DNA from: UMGS2069 sp900557585 | GTDB lineage: Bacteria > Bacillota > Clostridia > Christensenellales > UBA1242 | DNA length: 6,695 nucleotides | Reading direction: 5' to 3' | NCBI GenBank assembly: GCA_902476355.1 | Contig: CABSCS010000029.1 | Span: 1 to 6,695, forward strand | Part shown: piece by piece, positions 4,942 to 6,695 of the stretch | Layout of the letters: each line of letters opens with the position of its first letter | How positions within the stretch are numbered: position 1 is the stretch's first letter | Position numbers and translations under genes: made by a program | The notes under the pieces: model-generated | The model's database searches: none | The model's input: the letters and a program-made list of their open reading frames with translations, nothing else | Told to the model about the DNA's origin: nothing

Positions 4942-6695
4942 GATTTAGAAAACAAAAACCTTGACGAAGAACAAAAAGTAACCATTCCTTCAACTGGCGA
5001 GCAGGTTGACATTGAAGACATTATTGACAACGGCGTTGCTGATGACCTTGTTGAGGGCTCAACCGACGAAGAAAAGAAAGAAAACAAGAAAAAACTTAAA
5101 CAACAACTTCTTATCTCTGCCGGAATTGGTAAAAATGTTGTTGATAAAACACTTGATGTTGTCATGCATGAAAGCATGCTTCCATATTCAGAGCATGTTA
5201 TTCTTGACCGTGCGCTTCCTCGTGTTGAAGATGGTCTTAAACCTGTTCAACGCAGAATTTTATACACAATGTATGAGCAAAATTTAACCCCAGACAAACC
5301 ACACAAAAAATCTGCAAAAGTTGTTGGTGACTGTCTTGGTAAATATCACCCTCATGGTGACACTTCGGTTTATGACGCAATGGTTCGTTTGGCACAAGAC
5401 TTTAACCTTCGTGCACCTCTTCTTGATGGTCACGGAAACTTTGGTTCGATTGATGGTGACAGCGCGGCTGCGATGCGTTATACTGAAATTAGAATGGCTC
5501 CACTTGCTCTTGAAATGCTTCGTGACCTTGAAAAAAACACTGTGCCTTGGCAATGGAACTATGATGACACTCTTCAAGAGCCAGTTTTGCTTCCTTCAAG
5601 ATTTCCAAACTTGCTTGTGAATGGTGCATCGGGAATTGCGGTTGGTCTTGCAACAAACATTCCTCCACACAACCTTGCAGAAACAATTTCGGGCGCAATT
5701 GCATATATTGACAACCCAGACATTACTCTTGATGAAATGATGAAAATCATCAAAGCACCAGATTTTCCAACCGGTGGATATATCATTGGTGGAGACGAAC
5801 TTAAACAAGCCTATGCAACTGGTAAAGGCAAAATTTTAATTCGCTCAAAAGTGCACATTGAAAATGACTCTGGCGACAAGAAAAATATTGTTATAACCGA
5901 GATTCCATATCAAGTGAACAAAGCAAAACTTGAACAAAAGATTTTGGAACTTAAAGAAAGCAAGAAAGACATTTTATCTGGAATCAATGACATTGTTGAC
6001 GAGTCTGATAAAACTGGTGACAGAATTGTTATCAAACTTAAAAAAGACACCGACTATAAAAAGGTTTTAAACTGCTTGTTCAAATATACAGACATGCAGG
6101 TTTCATATGGAATTAACATGGTTGCAATTGCCGACGGAAGACCTCAACAAATGGGTCTTATCGACATTTTAGCATATTATGTGAACTTCCAAAGAGAAGT
6201 TATCTATAAACGTACTAAATTTGACCTTGACGCAGCAAAAGAGCGTCAACACATTTTGCAAGGACTTATCATTGCGGTTAGAAACATTGATGAAGTTGTA
6301 AGAATTATCAAGACAAGTGAAAATGTTACAGTTGCAAAAACACGTCTTCGCGAAAGATTTTCACTTTCAGACAAACAAGCCCAAGCAATTTTGGACATGC
6401 GTCTTGCACGTCTCACATCGCTTGAAGTGTTCAAACTTGAACAAGAACTTTTGGAACTTGAAAAACGCATTGCTGAACTCACTAAAATCCTTTCAAGCAA
6501 ACGTCTTCAATTTGAAATTGTAAAAGAGGAAATGGGAGAGATTCGCAAAAAGTTCAAAGACGGAAGAAAGTCAGACATTTTGGCAAGTGAAGATGACTAT
6601 GAAGTTTCAACTGCATCTTCTGCAACAAGCAAAGGCCCTTCTGAAAATGTTGTTGTTTGCTCAACCGCACTTGGAACAATCAAATGCATGAGCAC
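4900..6695 (+). CDS. gyrA/parC: Type IIA DNA topoisomerase subunit A (GyrA/ParC), N-terminally extended; 3' end outside window
   Basis: 598 residues are visible of the DNA-breaking and rejoining subunit. The conserved core starts near residue 84 (LDVVMHESMLPYSEHV), about 72 residues later than in E. coli GyrA, after an acidic leader that begins with a duplicated MSDNENK and ends in a Lys-rich patch (58-68). DRALPRVEDGLKPVQRR (103-119) leads into the winged helix. The quinolone-determining region is GKYHPHGDTSVYD (147-159), with Thr155 where E. coli GyrA has Ser83, and Asp159 matching Asp87. AAMRYTE holds catalytic Tyr194. NLLVNGASGIAVG (237-249), EIPYQVNKAKL (334-344) and QAILDMRLARLTSLE (495-509) mark the tower and coiled-coil domains. 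The first C-terminal blade begins near 584 (VVVCSTALGTIKCM). The GyrA box, which would separate gyrase from topoisomerase IV, lies beyond the window. VILDRALP..DGLKPVQRR resembles ParC; GNFGSIDGDSAAAMRYTE is as in GyrA. Confidence 0.94.
   Translation, partial: MSDNENKMSDNENKDLENKNLDEEQKVTIPSTGEQVDIEDIIDNGVADDLVEGSTDEEKKENKKKLKQQLLISAGIGKNVVDKTLDVVMHESMLPYSEHVILDRALPRVEDGLKPVQRRILYTMYEQNLTPDKPHKKSAKVVGDCLGKYHPHGDTSVYDAMVRLAQDFNLRAPLLDGHGNFGSIDGDSAAAMRYTEIRMAPLALEMLRDLEKNTVPWQWNYDDTLQEPVLLPSRFPNLLVNGASGIAVGLATNIPPHNLAETISGAIAYIDNPDITLDEMMKIIKAPDFPTGGYIIGGDELKQAYATGKGKILIRSKVHIENDSGDKKNIVITEIPYQVNKAKLEQKILELKESKKDILSGINDIVDESDKTGDRIVIKLKKDTDYKKVLNCLFKYTDMQVSYGINMVAIADGRPQQMGLIDILAYYVNFQREVIYKRTKFDLDAAKERQHILQGLIIAVRNIDEVVRIIKTSENVTVAKTRLRERFSLSDKQAQAILDMRLARLTSLEVFKLEQELLELEKRIAELTKILSSKRLQFEIVKEEMGEIRKKFKDGRKSDILASEDDYEVSTASSATSKGPSENVVVCSTALGTIKCMS

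Noticed and set aside
1..6695. CRISPR arrays, insertion sequences, tRNA/rRNA genes, phage or toxin-antitoxin genes
   Set aside because: Both strands were read and no matching repeats, genes or folded RNA signatures were seen.

Overview
The window comes from a low-GC bacterium, most likely Bacillota (Clostridia or a relative). The evidence is AT-rich coding DNA with strong A/T third positions, AGGAGG-type ribosome binding sites, a Gram-positive-type MurG, and a short topoisomerase B subunit of 645 residues without the large insert of proteobacterial GyrB. TAA, TAG and TGA all end real genes here, so the code looks standard. No rRNA, tRNA, CRISPR array, insertion sequence or prophage gene is visible.

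Layout. (1) Positions 2-1398, + strand: a tightly packed operon holding the C-terminal part of a DUF1538 membrane protein and two different PII-like signalling proteins. Neighbouring genes overlap or nearly touch, so they are probably translated together as a transporter with its regulators. (2) Positions 1388-1750, + strand: a small zinc-ribbon gene that appears broken. An in-frame TAA splits it exactly where one sense codon is expected, and its 3' end runs through the operon terminator. (3) A bidirectional hairpin terminator at 1646-1674 separates this operon from convergent murG. (4) Positions 2773-1679, - strand: murG, the lipid II-forming glycosyltransferase, standing alone rather than inside a division/cell-wall cluster. 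(5) Positions 2774-2950: a divergent 177-bp intergenic region with a good extended -10 promoter for the topoisomerase genes and a weaker candidate for murG. (6) Positions 2951-6695, + strand: a two-gene type IIA topoisomerase operon, B subunit then A subunit, the latter cut by the window end. The pair could be gyrase or topoisomerase IV. Absence of dnaN/recF next to the B gene and several ParE/ParC-like stretches lean towards topoisomerase IV, while other stretches are GyrA-like, so the identity is left open.

The least ordinary items are the DUF1538 plus two-PII module, the apparently decaying zinc-ribbon gene, and an acidic N-terminal extension of about 72 residues on the topoisomerase A subunit that begins with a perfect 21-bp tandem duplication including the start codon. 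I did not find a clearly new multi-gene system; most of the window is ordinary core genome.
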